Assembly (NCBI GenBank): GCA_022113835.1
Contig: JAILWY010000014.1
Location: 992,001 to 1,056,000 of the forward strand
Origin: Atopsyche davidsoni
Lineage: Eukaryota; Arthropoda; Insecta; Trichoptera; Hydrobiosidae
Length of the DNA stretch: 64,000 nt
Reading direction: 5' to 3'
Under the pieces are notes generated by a model, which was not told the origin of the DNA, did no database searches, and worked only from the letters and a program-made list of their open reading frames with translations. The translations under genes were made by a program, and so were the position numbers. Shown here one piece after another: positions 22,600 through 35,800 of the stretch (positions are counted from its first letter, which is position 1; every line of letters starts with the position of its first letter).

Positions 22600-25500
22600 T
22601 ACTTTCTTTTACTTCCAATTACTAATTTTTACACAACACATTATTAACCCAAGCAACTGCAATTTGGTAGGATTTTGATATAAAATATTTTCTATTCCGT
22701 ATGATACTAATATTGTCTTAAAAAAATAATTGTATTTTTTTAATTTAATCTAACTAAAAATAATTATTGGTTTATGATTTTCATTATGAGAAATGTTTGA
22801 GGTATCGTAACTTGCCAGTGAGTGGAGATAGTAGCTTCGTTAGACGTTGAGTTAAATTGGACTTTCTCGAAGCAAGGCAGTCCTCCATTATACGATTAAA
22901 GCATCTTACTTCTTCACATCTTCTCTTACTTCTACAAATGATGACCGAATAGGTTAAACCATTTAAATCTCACCTCAGCCTCCTGGAATGCCGAACAGCA
23001 AGGACTTCCTCTGTCAGATTTTTCTTTGATTGGGTAAAATTAAAGAAGATATATAATTCTGCATACATATATTTTCTTCAACATATTTCAAAAGATAATC
23101 ATCGAACAATATATTTATCACATGTAAGGCATTAAAATTGCATTTTCAGTTTATTTAATTTGAATTTCTTTATCTCTTAATCAAAGGCCTTTCATAGCAA
23201 ACAGAACAACGGGAACAATTCATATTTACAATATTTGTAGGCAATAATGTCATTTGATCATCTCGGTGAATCTTTCCACTCTAATGTTCATTCTTCCTTC
23301 TCCGCGGGAGGGAAGGCTCACGGCTCAGGGATGAGTGATGCTTCTCAACAACCAGTCTTACGAAAAGTTAAGCTCCTGCCTCACAACTCGGTTTATCACT
23401 ATTCAAATGCAAAATAATTTAAAGTTATATTGACACAGTTCTTTCATTATTTATGATATTTAATAATTTACGAATCTGCTATAAATTCAATCAGTTTAAT
23501 AAACAAAGATAAATAAATAAGATTCTACAAATAAATTAAGTATAATTATGTTTACTCAATAAATTACAATAACTATACAACTAAACTAATTTCTTATGAC
23601 AATCATTTTTTTTCACCGAATAACATTAATTTTATATTTCTCTATTTTGTAAAACAATACAACCTGCAACCACCACTCTTAGAAATTTTAATTTAAAAAA
23701 ATTAATAAATTTATATAATTTTTATTTAAAAAAAATATATAATTTAAAAAATATATGTAAAAAATAATAATGTCATAATGCTGTTATACTTTATCTTAGA
23801 ATAACTAAAATCCCAAAAATTAAAGGAGGAATAACATTTCCTATGAACAATACAATAAAAAAATATTGTAAGAATAACAGTTACATTAATAAAAAAATAA
23901 TGCTATTAATTAGTAAATGAACCGAGTGCTTTCCGCCATACTAATAATTTTTGAGTTTTTTAATTCATTTGCTCTTCCTCCGAGCAGTACAAACATGAAA
24001 ACTTTGCGACAGCCAACATAATACTGGAAATATTAAGTGTTCTTGTGATCATAACTTAACATACATCCGAGTGTTTGTAGTGTTATGGCAGATTTTGAGC
24101 TTGTTATTCGATTCGGCCCCCTCATCCCGTGCTGCAATGGCCCGGCACCGGGAGCTATCCGCTTCCGCACTTGACAATACTCAATATGGCTGCAGCGCCA
24201 CCCTGAATGCCAACAATACTAGGCTATGAGAACTAATCCATTCCGCTACAAACCATTCCCGGGCACTACTGCTGCCGACTCAAACAATACTAAATCAATC
24301 ATATTTGGTGGGGAATAAATAACAATACACTAAACCTATATTTCTGGCGTAGAAACTAGTTCAAGTTTTAAAGCTAACTTTTAATTAAACTCTTATGACT
24401 TACATGACAAATCAACAATGGAAATAAAATAAATGCATTCCGAACTGCGATCTCCGTTCGGCACGATGTACCGCAGACCATGAGACGCCTTCCATAGACA
24501 ATTTGACATGGCTAATAGAATCTACAGTGCGATGACGTTATTCTGACAGCAATCTATGAAAACAGAATAAACTGACAAACACAATTTTTTTTACGTATTT
24601 CGTGTTATCGAATTGACCGATGAAGGCCACTGTGAAAGGCCTCTTACAATCGCCAGGTAAAAAAAAAAAAAACACTTATTTGCACCTCAGCACTATGATT
24701 ACATAAAAGTCACCCATGTTGGCATAGTTCGGTGTACTCGCCTACCGTCTGACTAATATACAGAAGAGGTTTTTGAAAGGGGGACACGGAGGACGGGCTG
24801 AGAGGGTGACTCCTACTCTGGCTAAACTTGCACAGCAAAAAAACGGGGATTGGAACCTGCAACTTGGCTATTATTTGAAAGCTGGAGGTTGATTACACGA
24901 GTCAATAATTAAAGTGCATTAAAAAATTGATATTCAGATGTCAAAAAAATAAATATATATTGGAACTAGCTAAAGTACACGCAACAACAGGTCTTTGGAC
25001 ACTATGTGTTTAGATTTCATATTATTATATTATGAGTTTTTATATAAGATTGCATATTTCTTAATTTAATTCTCCAAATATTTAATTTGCCAAACTGACT
25101 TTTTGGCAGGAGAAACGTTTTAGATTGTAATATTTCTCATTCTTTAGCCGACTCCATTGTAAAAATATATCTATCTAAAGGTGTAAAAGGCGAAGGCGCA
25201 CAAGCGTTCAGGTATTTTAGAGTATTTTGATGATATTATTAGCTGCAATCTTTTGGTAAGATAGCGACAGCAAAGTAAGACAGAATGAGAAATATAGATT
25301 GATATTATTTATTGGAAGGACATGTGGTCAAGGAAGACTCGGTGTAAAAAGATATTTGCATCGGATTAAGTAAAAATAAACATTTCCAGCGGAGACCCGC
25401 CGTTCCTCCCAGACTTGGAATACTCCCGGAGTACGCGATCGCAACGCACTCGGGCTGCCAACTGCTAAGTATACCAAATTGCTTCATTTTGTGATAAGTT

Positions 25501-26126
25501 GGTGCACTGTTACACCCTAAAGGGTTGTAAAAATAAATAGTAAGTTTTATAAAAAACAAGAAAACGAATACCTAATTAAAATATATTAATTTATAAATAA
25601 TATAAAATGTGAAATGTCACTTATTCATTATACGATCTGGTTAATTATAAAGATTTTTTTTCATGTTTTCATCACCATTAATGACGTGGATTCCTCATTG
25701 AAGATATGTCCATCATCATCACTCTATCCATCTGTGTTGAACTAGAAACATCAAGCTAACGGGTTCACAAGCTGGTTACTTATCTTTTAAAATACAAAAA
25801 TCTTTCCCGTTTTTGAGTATCGCTTTCTTATAAATCATCACCACCTGATATTCAAGCTCAAGATCAATGTTGATACAACTGGGTCTAAACGAACACGAGC
25901 GTTGAATCAAAACAAAACTTCATTCTTATACTTATTCTTACAAAAACAAGTCGATCAATTTGAAAAAAAAACAATAGTTTTTTGTAAATAGACTAGTTGA
26001 AAACTGAAGCACTATAAACAGTGTTGCTATTCCATTGCTGGCAACTCATTCGTAAAATTAAATGGCTTTCAATAGTTGGCAACCCTGATGCGCGCAGGGA
26101 TGAGGGTCGGGCCTCTACAGGCCGAG
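22600..26126 (-). other. Spacer and probable MCC 3' UTR
   Basis: No coding segment was found. The part next to 26126 is downstream of the MCC stop, and a minus-strand AATAAA at 25308-25313 could end a short transcript. GC-richer patches at 23270-23400, 24080-24260 and 24730-24860 have no open frame of note and may be 3' UTR or old repeats. Confidence 0.4.
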
Positions 26127-29100
26127 TCATTCGATGCTCTGCTGTGCTAGCTCGTGGATGATCTCCGCGGAGATCTGGTTAGAGTCCTGGATGATGATGG
26201 GCGCTGAGTCCTTCTCCCCGATCACTACCGCTAACCTGGAATCACAACATCGACACATCAGTCTGTCTGCAGTCATTCTCTATCCATTACTAAATTACGG
26301 CATTTAAGACTAATGCGGAATTGTGCTCGCTTGTTACTTTCATAGCATTAACCTAATTGTGAACAGGGATTTTAAAGAAAATATATACAAGAAAGGAGTT
26401 TACTTTTAAATTTAAGAGTTTATATTGATTACTCCACAGGGATTCAAACTAGATCTAATGCCCAGTAAGCAGTTTTGCTAATCACAAACTGCAATGTAAC
26501 ATGAAGAAAATTATTTTTCATAGATAAAACTTTTTTACCAATTAAAAATATGTTAGGCCATTAAATGCATTAATATTTTGAAGATAATAGATTGCAATTA
26601 TATGGTTTTAAATGAGGTCTTCATCTCGTGAGTGACTTCTCCCTCTCTCTTGTGCCAATAGGCAGCTGTGGTCACTCGAGAACTAATTGTATGGAAATGA
26701 TAAAAATTAAATGTTGAGAGTACCTATTTTGTGGACTGCAGCGAGGACAGTCCCGCCGCAGGTTTTCAATATTTTCATTGCCTCTTCCCGCCTGGAACAA
26801 AGATAAGTAAAAATCATATTAACACACTATTTCAAAAGAACAGCTTGTAAGTTTTGATGGTCACTATGGATGAAGATAGTTTATGGGTGTTGATTATAAT
26901 TTTAGAATTTTCATTTCTGAAGATGTTACATTTGTCCCTATATAGTCCACGCGAAGCATCATTTACTCAAACTGACCTGATGCACAGAGGCCATGAGTCG
27001 CTGGAGTCGTGTTTTCAGAGTGTTTTCCCGAGCCAGCGCCTCCAGAAGCCGGCGCTCGCTCTCCCCCTCCTCCGCATTAGTTGAATTATTCTAAAAATGT
27101 TTATTATTGTTAGTTATTGATTTTTCCTAATAGAATGTGAATTGAATAAACATTTAAATTTCAATTTCAACAATTAAATTTTATAAAATATTAGATTAAA
27201 TAATTGCACGATTTAGTGACAGATTTAAATAAATAATCCATTGAATCTATGATAGATATCACTGGTAAACTGATTAACACAATAAAAATGTTTAAATTGA
27301 GATTAATGACGCAGCTTTGTTTGGTATTTTTTGTACTTTTTTATCAACCCCAAAAATTTGTCTTTAAAATGTATAAAAAATAATTTATACTTAAATTAAT
27401 TTAAAATAACTTTTTGGGTTAATGATTACTTGTAATTTGTTAGTTACACCACTACTAATATTTAAAAAAAATAAGCGGGTCAGAAAAAATCTAAATTTTG
27501 CATTTTCATATTGTGTAAAAGAATCCAGCATGTCCACAGATATGATAAAGTTTCTCCGAGTTAAGTTACCAGGCGGACTTGATTGGGTCTGAGTTGTCGC
27601 AGTCTAGCACGCAGTTCTGCTCTTTCCTCTCGGAGACTCATCACCTCCTGGAGACATTAAATAATTAGTTAAGCACAGTAATAATTTAAGAAATAAAACT
27701 GTCGCATTAGATTGGCTTGCGGTAGTCACCTGCATCAGCACAGCCGTCTCCATGTCCAGGCGCCGTGCATCCACAGGGTCAAGACATTTCTCTAGGCGTC
27801 CTCCACTCCCTAAGTTTTCATTGCTGCCATCATTTTCGTCTGCAATAGTACAAATTCCATTTTTTTAGAAAATTACTGCAGATTATGTAAGATTTTTTGA
27901 TTCTGATTCAAGTATAAAATTAAAAAAAAATTGTAACAAAATGGAAATATTATTAATAATAACCTTGAAGAGGCCAGGGGGCTGGCTGGGCCCCCGAGGC
28001 TGCCACAGTACGCTCCCTCTTGAGACGGGACACATGGCCACGGAGTCTCTCCTCTTCATCTTCGTTCCATCCAGCACCACCACTAATGCCACTGAAATAA
28101 TATCAATACAAGATTTAACCAGTCATTGATAAATTAAAAATAGAATCTCCTCAGTCAAGTTCGATAAAATTATTGTGAGTGTCAAATTTTGAAATTTTTT
28201 AAATTACAAGATGTAAAAGTTCATTGAAGAAAGTAGTTAAGATTTTTTTAATAGATATTTTATTAATTTAAGTTTGGTACTCACCCGGGATGGTAGAGTA
28301 GCATGGCGGCGGGGTCAGCCCAGGGCCCGGGGCCGGTGTCGGGAGGCAGCAGTCCGGCGCCCTCTGCATCCAGTCTTGCAAGTAACTGTCGGGCCACGCG
28401 CTCTGTCGCCACACGCATTCTGTTTGCTGTTGGGTCCTGAAAATGGCAGACCAGTATATATAATTTTCAGTCAGTGATTGTAAACATATATTTAATTAAT
28501 TTAAATATATACTTTTTTTTTGAATAAAAATACTTGAGTGATTTTCCACATTTTTGTTTTTATTAGTGACCGGTTTCGCCAACCTTTTTGATAATGCCAA
28601 CGTGAAAGGTTGGCGAAACCGGTCACTAATAAAAACAAAAATGTGGAAAATCACTCAAGTATTTTTATTCAAAATATTAAAATGGAATTCCACCAAGTAC
28701 TCTCTGTCAAAAATATTGAATTTCTTAAATATATACCATTATACTAAACCTAACCTGATGGGAGAGTGCAGAGAATATAAACAGAGTGTAATCTGAAAGA
28801 AGATGGAATAAAATCTCACCGTGTGATGATGAGACGTTTCCGCCAGAGCCAGCAGAACATCATATGCTTCTACGGCTCGGTCAGCTGCGGCGAGGGCGAC
28901 GCGAAGAGCACCCGCCTCCGCTGAGCACTGCGCACATGCCAGAGACAGCCTAGAAAGGACACATCAAATTAAATTTTTACTATAAAGTAACATTCGGTAT
29001 TATAAGAATTGAGTAAAAGGTCCAATTTAAATTAGTACTTTAGGTACTTTTAAATGTAATTATTTGAAAAGTTCATTGAGCACTTTTAAAACCAAGATTG

Positions 29101-32100
29101 ATTAAGTTTACAGATTTACTAGAAAATAAGAATATACCTGTCAGCATGCTCCTTGGATTCACGAAGCGTAGCGGACAGCAGCACGTTGTCCGCCTCTAGC
29201 CGGTCCAGCTTGGCCCCTAGCCGCTCTCCCTCTTCCCCGCGCCCGCACATGGTTCCTCGGGCCAGGTGCTCGGCAACCGCAGAGCTGAACACCTATTGGC
29301 AAAAAGTAACACCACCTCTTTGTACTTTATTACAGGATCTTTTAATATATGAAAGTAATAACTTAAAAAAGGAACCAATGAAAAATAAACAAAACATATG
29401 TTTATTATTAATATTTAATTTTGGTATCACATCGAGGATCTGTAGGAAACATTGGTTTTATGGTTTTATACTAACGATTATTATCTACATTTTTCATCTG
29501 TAAGAGTTTATTATACTAATGCACAATATTCTTTTAGTAATAGATTCATATACCAATCGGTACGTCCCACATATTTATCTTACAAAAACCAGGTATATTA
29601 AAACGATTAAAGAAATACTTTTAAAGACGCCTTGATCAATTGCCGTAGTTAATGTTTAATCTTTCTTTAAAGATCCGTTTAGTTGTAGTGTAGTTCTTGT
29701 TTACCCCTTCTTGGCAGATATCCTTGCCAGTGAGGCGCCCATCCTCGTGTGTTCGACGCAGGCGAACTCGGGATGCCATCTTTGTTTGGGGACCGCCACC
29801 GCGACTTGAACCTGAAATCATTATGTAAATAAATAAAAAGGTAAAATATCTATATCTGCACTCTTGGATTAAAACTGGAAATTTTATAAATGTCATATTG
29901 TTGAACTATTTTAGTTGTTTTTAGAGATAAGACTCATCATGAAATTCAGAGACTGTAATTTCAGTTGTTAATAATTTAATAAATTTAACGATGACCACTA
30001 CAATGCGACATGTGGTCATCGGTGCTTCGGATGTGAGTTATAGATAGATATTTGTTAGTATTGTATGGTATTACCGTGTTGGCTAGGTCTCGCGTGAAGA
30101 CGTGGAGAGTAGTGCACGGGGGTGTCGTCGTCCTCCTCGCCATCTCCAGCACTTCCGGGAGTGTCTCGGCATCGAGGACTGCGCCTTCTACACCGGTCGT
30201 TTGAGTATTTCCTACAAATATGAGTCCTAAGTCAATAACTTTTCCCAGTTTCATTTCAATTCCTAAGTAGTATAGATTGTTCTTACTTCAATACAACTAG
30301 AGCTAATTTTAACAATACTATAAAAATATCAAATAAATTTTGAAATAGAGCACTATACGTAAATTAGAGATAAATGTTTTTGATTTAGTGAGATCTCTCT
30401 TGCCTTCTATCAATCTCAAGGGTCTCATCTTCAAACGATGTAGAGTCAGCCATGCACTCAATCCTACGGTCTGGGGTGGCCAACGGCGTGGGTTCAGTAT
30501 CGGACACCTCCATGGGAGGGGCGGGAGGAAAATCGGGGGCGGGTAGAGCAGCGGGGCTCACCGGGCTGTGCACTTCCACCTGGAAGAAGCCCATCACCGT
30601 AAATGTACAAATGTAAGGTAGAATGACGCGAATACCATGAGAATCATGATAACGAAGGCTGAATAACATAGGAAGATTTTTGTAGCTTACAGGATCATTC
30701 TGGATAGAAGCTGTCTCGTCAGCCTCTCCCAATGAGGTGGTGCGGTCACTGCCCGCTCCTCCTGTTATGGAGTTTTCTCTGCAGGATGTTTCTATCTCTG
30801 AAATAAGATAAACATCATTATGGTCATCTTATATGGTACAAATAGCACAAGATATCTTGAAGATGATTTCATTTATATGTAAGATAAGAATAATTGATGA
30901 AATATGTAAAGTAGCACACCAGAGTCATCCTCCCGGAGCTCTGGAATGGCTTGTCGCTGGCGAGCGGCCCCAGCCCTCCTGAGCTCGGCGATGACTCCGT
31001 GCAACTCTGTAAGGCGCTCCTCGGCCGCGCGTGCCTGGGACGTCAGAGCACAGCGCAGGCGCCCGCATTCTGTCTGGAATTTCACAAGAACATCATGTCA
31101 AAAAGGTGATGCAGAACAGAACAACTGTGGGCTCCTATTTGTTATTTGACTCCACTGATGGCTGGATTATGATTGATATTGAATTATCGCTTAAAAAAAT
31201 ATTTGTTTAATAAGTCAAAAAGACGAATATGGTATTTACTATGATGGTGGGATAACAGCAATGGGTGCATACCTGAGCAGCACAAAGAGCATCCCTCGCT
31301 GAGTCTCGGTCCCGCTGAGCTGCGTTTAGGCGAGCTGATAGTTCTAATACCTCGTTCTTCAATGAAGATACCGCTGCCAAGTGTAGCTGTAACAATAAGG
31401 AAAACACCAAGTTATTAAGACTTTTGATTTTTTAATTTATGATTTTGTATGAAAATAAATATTGACTATTGTTTCTAGAGTATGAAAAATCCAATTATTA
31501 TTTTGAAAAACTTATATGGCAACAACCTAAGTGCAGAAACTAGGTACAATAGCTAAATAGTATGTAAATTTAATAGAATATACAGGTAGAGTCCTGCTTC
31601 AAAAGGAGATAGACTTAATTCCTGTAAATTTATATTCAAAACGGCAAATATGAATAACCAAATTGGTTGTTGATTACGATCATTAGAGACTAACATTTGT
31701 AACTGCTGTTTGAACACGGAGGATTACAAATTAATCCAGTTTGTCGTGGATAAAGAGCTTAGGTTGACGAGCCGCACTGACTTTACTAATGCGATGCAAC
31801 CACGGCATCTGTTAAAAGTTGAGTTTGGTTGATGTAGGCTGTTAGCATAATCCATAACAAGACGTAAAAGTTGCATTGCTTCAACAGTTTCAGGGAATGA
31901 AAATTATAAAAATTATAAAGAAAATTATAAAACACAATTGGACCCAATGACACAGGAATGTTTATGAAATTCAATTTGTTTTGTAGATTTCGGGAATCGA
32001 ATTCATATGTGATAATGATAATTTATCAATATTTCGTACACAATTAGACTACAATCTAACCCTTTTATTTAGAGTCTTACAAAAGTCTATCTAACTAATT

Positions 32101-32750
32101 TGGTTTATTAAAGTTATAATGAATGTTTACAAATATTATATTTTAACAATATACATTATAACTATTACTGGTACTTGTTTTTTATTCGACCACCATAGAA
32201 CTTTGTCTATTGTTTTTCTTCTTTTGTTGGCAACAGCGAGTAAACACGTATTGTTTATTTATTTAATTTAAAGTATAACCGTCAAAGAAACGAAAGTTTT
32301 TTTTCAATTTTGTATCATATATTTATATAGTTTTTAGTATTCAATAAAGTCACATTTTATAAACAATGAAATATGAGACATGCATTATCCTGGTGGCCAG
32401 AATGTTACAATGCCATCCACGATGGTGTCGAAAGGATCTATGTGTCGCATTTTCACACGAAATACCACGCTGTTGTAGAAAAAGAACGCTACTAGCCTTG
32501 TCGTGTAAGATTGTTGATAACTGAAGTAAGTTCATTTTTTGTTTGACGGTTATCTTTGACGGTTATACTTTGAATTAAATATATATTTATTTCATTCAAA
32601 TACGTAATTCACAATACGTGTTGCCAACAAAAGAAGCAAAACAATTGACAAGTTTCTTTGGTGGTCGGATAAAAAACAAGTACCCTATTACTATTTGTAT
32701 ATTTATTTATCTCCTACCATGAGAGACAATGTGGGCAATATGATATATAA

Positions 32751-32815
<65 letters not shown>

Positions 32816-35800
32816 GTGGCGAGCGACCATCGGCCTGGCTCAGACCATCGCTATGGACCCTAGACCACACTTTTCAAACTCAGATAGATCAAGCTAAGCT
32901 AAGCAAACCAAAACTAACACCGATGTCCGAGCACGTTAGTCCCCCGACGCGAGGGGCTCGGGCTTGCCTCGGGGCGCGCATTAAAACCGCCTACGCGGAA
33001 AATGCCTAATTTTATAAAAGTGCCCCAAATTTTCGCCATAAACTACGAGAGATCAATAACACTCCACCGGAGAACCGAAAAAGAAACGAGGGAATATTTT
33101 ACACTTTGAAAAGTTTTATAGACTCGATAATACACGGGAGGGCGAAAATTCACAAAATTATTATTTTTAATTTTATTTATTATATAGCAAAAAAATACAG
33201 TAGCACCGAGAAGCGCCGCTGCTCAGTTATTGACACCCGTGCAGAGAATCGAATAAGAAAATTCATTTGACAGGTCCTAGGTCCTAGGAGATCACGATTA
33301 TTTTGTTCGTGAGCATTTTTGTCTTTCCGGCTAACCTTGAAGAAATTTGAAGTAAAACACCTTAGGTTCCATGTGTAATGACTGAAAATTCAATATAGAG
33401 TCGTACCATTTTACCCAGAAGATTTAAATTCTGCACAACCCGTGACGGGTCTACCTCGTATGTGACCGAAGAAATACAACCGCGGCAACCGAAAAGAGTG
33501 AAAAACGAGCCGCTGGAAATACTCGATGCTTTTAAAAGTTTTGCGGTTAGACAGATTTGTACGGCTTTTTGCCTTCCACATTCGCGGCTTTCGCAGCCGT
33601 CGAACTTCCGCGGCCGGGCTTTTAGCGGGATTGTAGAAACTTGATAGCACGCGAGCGTCGCAGAAAAAAAAAGTACAGTCAGAACTGAATACGCAAATAT
33701 ATATACATACATATATAAGAAATACATTTTCAGCATTTAAGAATACATAGGATTATAATTAATAAAAAAAACACAACTCCCATCTCGTTCAGTCACGACC
33801 CAATTCGTGAGGATGACTTCACATTCAGTTATTTCGAACCGTCTAACATCGTCTTAACTGCATCATCAATCTAAAACTACACACTAAACAGCCATAAAGA
33901 ATATTTTAGTGTCGGAACCGGCGCGGCAGGCGTTCCATTATCGAACAAGCTTTTCAACGTTCGAAGTTTGAAATCCACAAATAATCCGCACAACTGAAAA
34001 CAATGGAACACAAACAAGCGGGGAGGTGCCTGGGGGCATTGCTAATATATTCTTCGGGGAGATGCTCACACCCACAGGTGATCTTCTCGTTTAATAGATG
34101 GTAAACATAATTTACTATAAAACCATCCGATCGCGTTAAAATCATTTCAAAACTTCGATGAATTTATGTCAATGTTAAAATACACTACATTTATTAGACC
34201 CGAGTGACGTTTCACTCGACTATGATTTTGACAAACCTTGGAAATTCTCTAAGATAAGCGTTCAAAGAATGTAATAACAGTAGTTTTTTATGTGTTGTAC
34301 AAATATCCATAAAAGCGGACGAAGTTAAATTGTTCGTTTTGTAAACGCCGAGATCCGGGAGACGTTTGCGACAGCTCAAGAGTTATCGGGCCCCGACAAC
34401 GACGACGAGCAGAATATGGCGGCCGAAGAGAAGATAGCATACGGAGTCGAAACGAGCAAGTTGGCTAAAGGTCGGTGTCCACATCCGAGACGATGGCGGC
34501 TGAGGAGGCGCCGGGAGAAGCGGCGGTGTCGCGTGTCCGGCGATGGTGTCGTTCGACCGGCGCAGTGGGAAGTATTGAGTTTTTTTGTCAACAAGCTCGA
34601 GAGCAAATAACTTTCTCTCAGATCAAATATCCGTGCGCAAACATCTGGTCAAGTGTAAAGCACTCTGGGCGGTGTCGCTTCAAGCTACTGGCCCCGGATA
34701 ATTTTTCCTGATAGAGATTTTATAGTTACTTATTTACGCCTATGGAATTGTATGAAAAAAGATAAGTATCTGTATTGCGATTGAAAGAAGTTTTTTTTTT
34801 TTATATTTTCACGATTTAATAGATATGTTTTATTAAGGATCTATCTGAAGGACCCCTTGAAGGGCGAAAGTGCTCACACATATTTGTCTGTCGTGGATAT
34901 ATTGAAACGAGAATCTCATACATACATAGGTATATGTGCGTGGGTTTTGACAGCCGTTGTTATCAGTTGATTGGGACTATCTTTCTGAAACCCTAGAACG
35001 GGGGGTGAAACGTCGGAAAAACGAAAACCTCAATCAACCCAACACCCCGTGAAACCGAATCAGCGTTCACACGCATGTCCGTCAGAGTGAATCAAATATT
35101 AATAAGCACATGCTGATTTGATGAGTTCATGTGATTTTTTAAAGTATAAAAACAAATATTAAAAAAAAAACATTGAAGGATCTGTGCTGTGTTAGGCAAT
35201 ACTGCTATCTGTAGACGTAAACCATAATGGGCGACGAGTGATGAAGAGTAGACGTAAACAGTCCGAGAGGGAAATCAACAGTCTAACAAGTGGCCTCGAT
35301 GGCGAGTCACATCACAGAACATGGACACTATATCCACGGTGGTAAACATACTATTCAGTCGTTCATTTTATTATGCGATATACAATACGATATTTAGGTA
35401 ATCGATCGCAACGAGAAAAATCCCCGATTTTTTTAACACCACGACTCCATTTATTTATTTGTTAAAAGTCGATTAAGCTTTAAGAATCTTTTCATTTGAT
35501 TTAGTTTTCGATCCCAAAAAAGCAAGTCGTCACAAAAGTCACAAAACCCAAGAACACGATTGTATTAAATAATATTCTCTATTCGTGATGTATTGATCGT
35601 ATAGTTAAATATATAAGTGTGGAAAAACACAAGATTTCATACCGTAAAATTCATAAGGGAGGTTATAAATCCGTGCGTGAGTAAATCAGCTCTCACGCAT
35701 ATGAAGTATTATGTAAGAAATTATATAAAAGATTTAAAAATAGTATATGATATAAATTAGTTAATAAGGGAACTTTACACCACTCACGACTTCCCTTTAA

